A DNA stretch of 64,000 bases. Source: Mucilaginibacter hurinus (GTDB taxonomy: Bacteria; Bacteroidota; Bacteroidia; Sphingobacteriales; Sphingobacteriaceae). The notes below the pieces were generated by a model. It made no database searches. It was not told the origin of the DNA and worked only from the letters and a program-made list of their open reading frames with translations. Position numbers and translations under genes: made by a program. Location: assembly GCF_003324525.1 (NCBI RefSeq), contig NZ_QGDC01000004.1:310001-374000 (forward strand), given 5' to 3'. Positions within the stretch are counted from its first letter, which is position 1; every line of letters begins with the position of its first letter. Shown piece by piece: positions 63,764 to 64,000 of this stretch.

Positions 63764-64000
63764 TTATAATCCCCGGGCAACTGATCTCGATCCACGTTCC
63801 CTAATCAGATTTTCACGCACTCCTAAACTCCTGTATGCTTTTAATGGATCTAACGCCCCGCCTATTCTAAAGCTAGCTTCAGCAATCAGCGGGCGTACAT
63901 CAGTGCGATAAGCATGTTGCAAAATTTCCTGTGCGTGTACAACGTCATTATTTAGCTGCGCTGTCAATAAAGCTTGCTTGTCAACCAGCAGCGCTTGTGA
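63764..64000 (-). CDS. rhaI: L-rhamnose isomerase-type sugar isomerase (C-terminal part only)
   Basis: The frame is open to the right edge and encodes the last 78 residues of a sugar isomerase. It includes QEILQHAYRTDVRPLIAEA and GGALDPLKAYRSLGVRE, which match the C-terminus of the RhaI-type L-rhamnose isomerases found in Bacteroidota and rhizobia. It would convert L-rhamnose to L-rhamnulose. It directly precedes rhaB by 11 bp. Catalytic residues lie outside the window. Confidence 0.8.
   Translation of the reverse strand, partial: SQALLVDKQALLTAQLNNDVVHAQEILQHAYRTDVRPLIAEASFRIGGALDPLKAYRSLGVRENLIRERGSRSVARGL

Noticed and set aside
1..64000. Defence system, prophage, integrative element or CRISPR array
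   Set aside because: No nuclease-helicase, integrase, phage structural or repeat-spacer pattern was seen on either strand.

Overview
The window looks like chromosome of a Bacteroidota bacterium, most likely a Sphingobacteriaceae member close to Mucilaginibacter or Pedobacter. This rests on three SusC-type TonB-dependent receptors, two SusD lipoproteins, an ECF sigma/FecR/SusC relay, a hybrid two-component PUL regulator, a TAnnTTTG-like promoter element, moderate G+C and many AT-rich spacers without strong Shine-Dalgarno sequences. The genus is inferred from protein content only. I saw no rRNA, tRNA, insertion sequence or CRISPR array.

Layout. 1-4.0 kb: the N-terminal part of a SusC receptor with an STN domain (running off the left edge), a FecR-type anti-sigma factor and an ECF sigma factor, all on the minus strand. 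4.2-13.8 kb: a small unknown gene, then a tight minus-strand operon glgX - treZ - treY::malQ - lactonase, in which the trehalose synthase and the 4-alpha-glucanotransferase are one 1,399-residue polypeptide. 13.9-31 kb: an accessory, stress-flavoured island. It holds a lone receiver domain, an LLM flavin oxidoreductase, two zinc alcohol dehydrogenases, a truncated YetF-like gene, two SDR oxidoreductases each preceded by a tiny lipoprotein gene, two hydrophilin-like disordered proteins, and at its core two convergent operons. These encode a NodU-type carbamoyltransferase with GT2 and GT9, facing GT, GT4, a GmhB-like phosphatase and another GT9; the two GT9 genes overlap by 77 bp at their 3' ends. 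The island ends in a degenerate chimera of a receiver domain and a single-stranded DNA-binding protein.

31.3-60.3 kb: a polysaccharide utilisation locus (PUL) on the minus strand. In transcription order it encodes GH31, SGNH esterase, SusD, DUF5004 and DUF4961 lipoproteins, GH43, SusC, SusD, SusC, GH2 with a discoidin domain, a ricin-domain lipoprotein, a second SGNH esterase and a sialate-O-acetylesterase-like enzyme. A divergent hybrid two-component regulator (1,316 aa) reads away from it. 60.4-64 kb: a decayed tyrosine-kinase (Wzc-type) remnant, the L-rhamnose/H+ symporter RhaT, and the convergent rhamnulokinase and rhamnose isomerase genes, the last cut by the right edge.

How it fits together. 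The regulator probably senses an oligosaccharide in the periplasm and switches on the PUL. Surface and periplasmic enzymes de-acetylate and trim a branched glycan, SusC/D pairs import it, and the neighbouring rha genes suggest that rhamnose is one released sugar. The trehalose operon turns glycogen or maltodextrin into trehalose, which suits the stress character of the next island. The carbamoyltransferase/glycosyltransferase block probably builds a decorated surface glycan. The points most worth a second look are the permuted SusC/SusD order, the duplicated lipoprotein-SDR module around the glycan island, the receiver-SSB chimera and the TreY-MalQ fusion.
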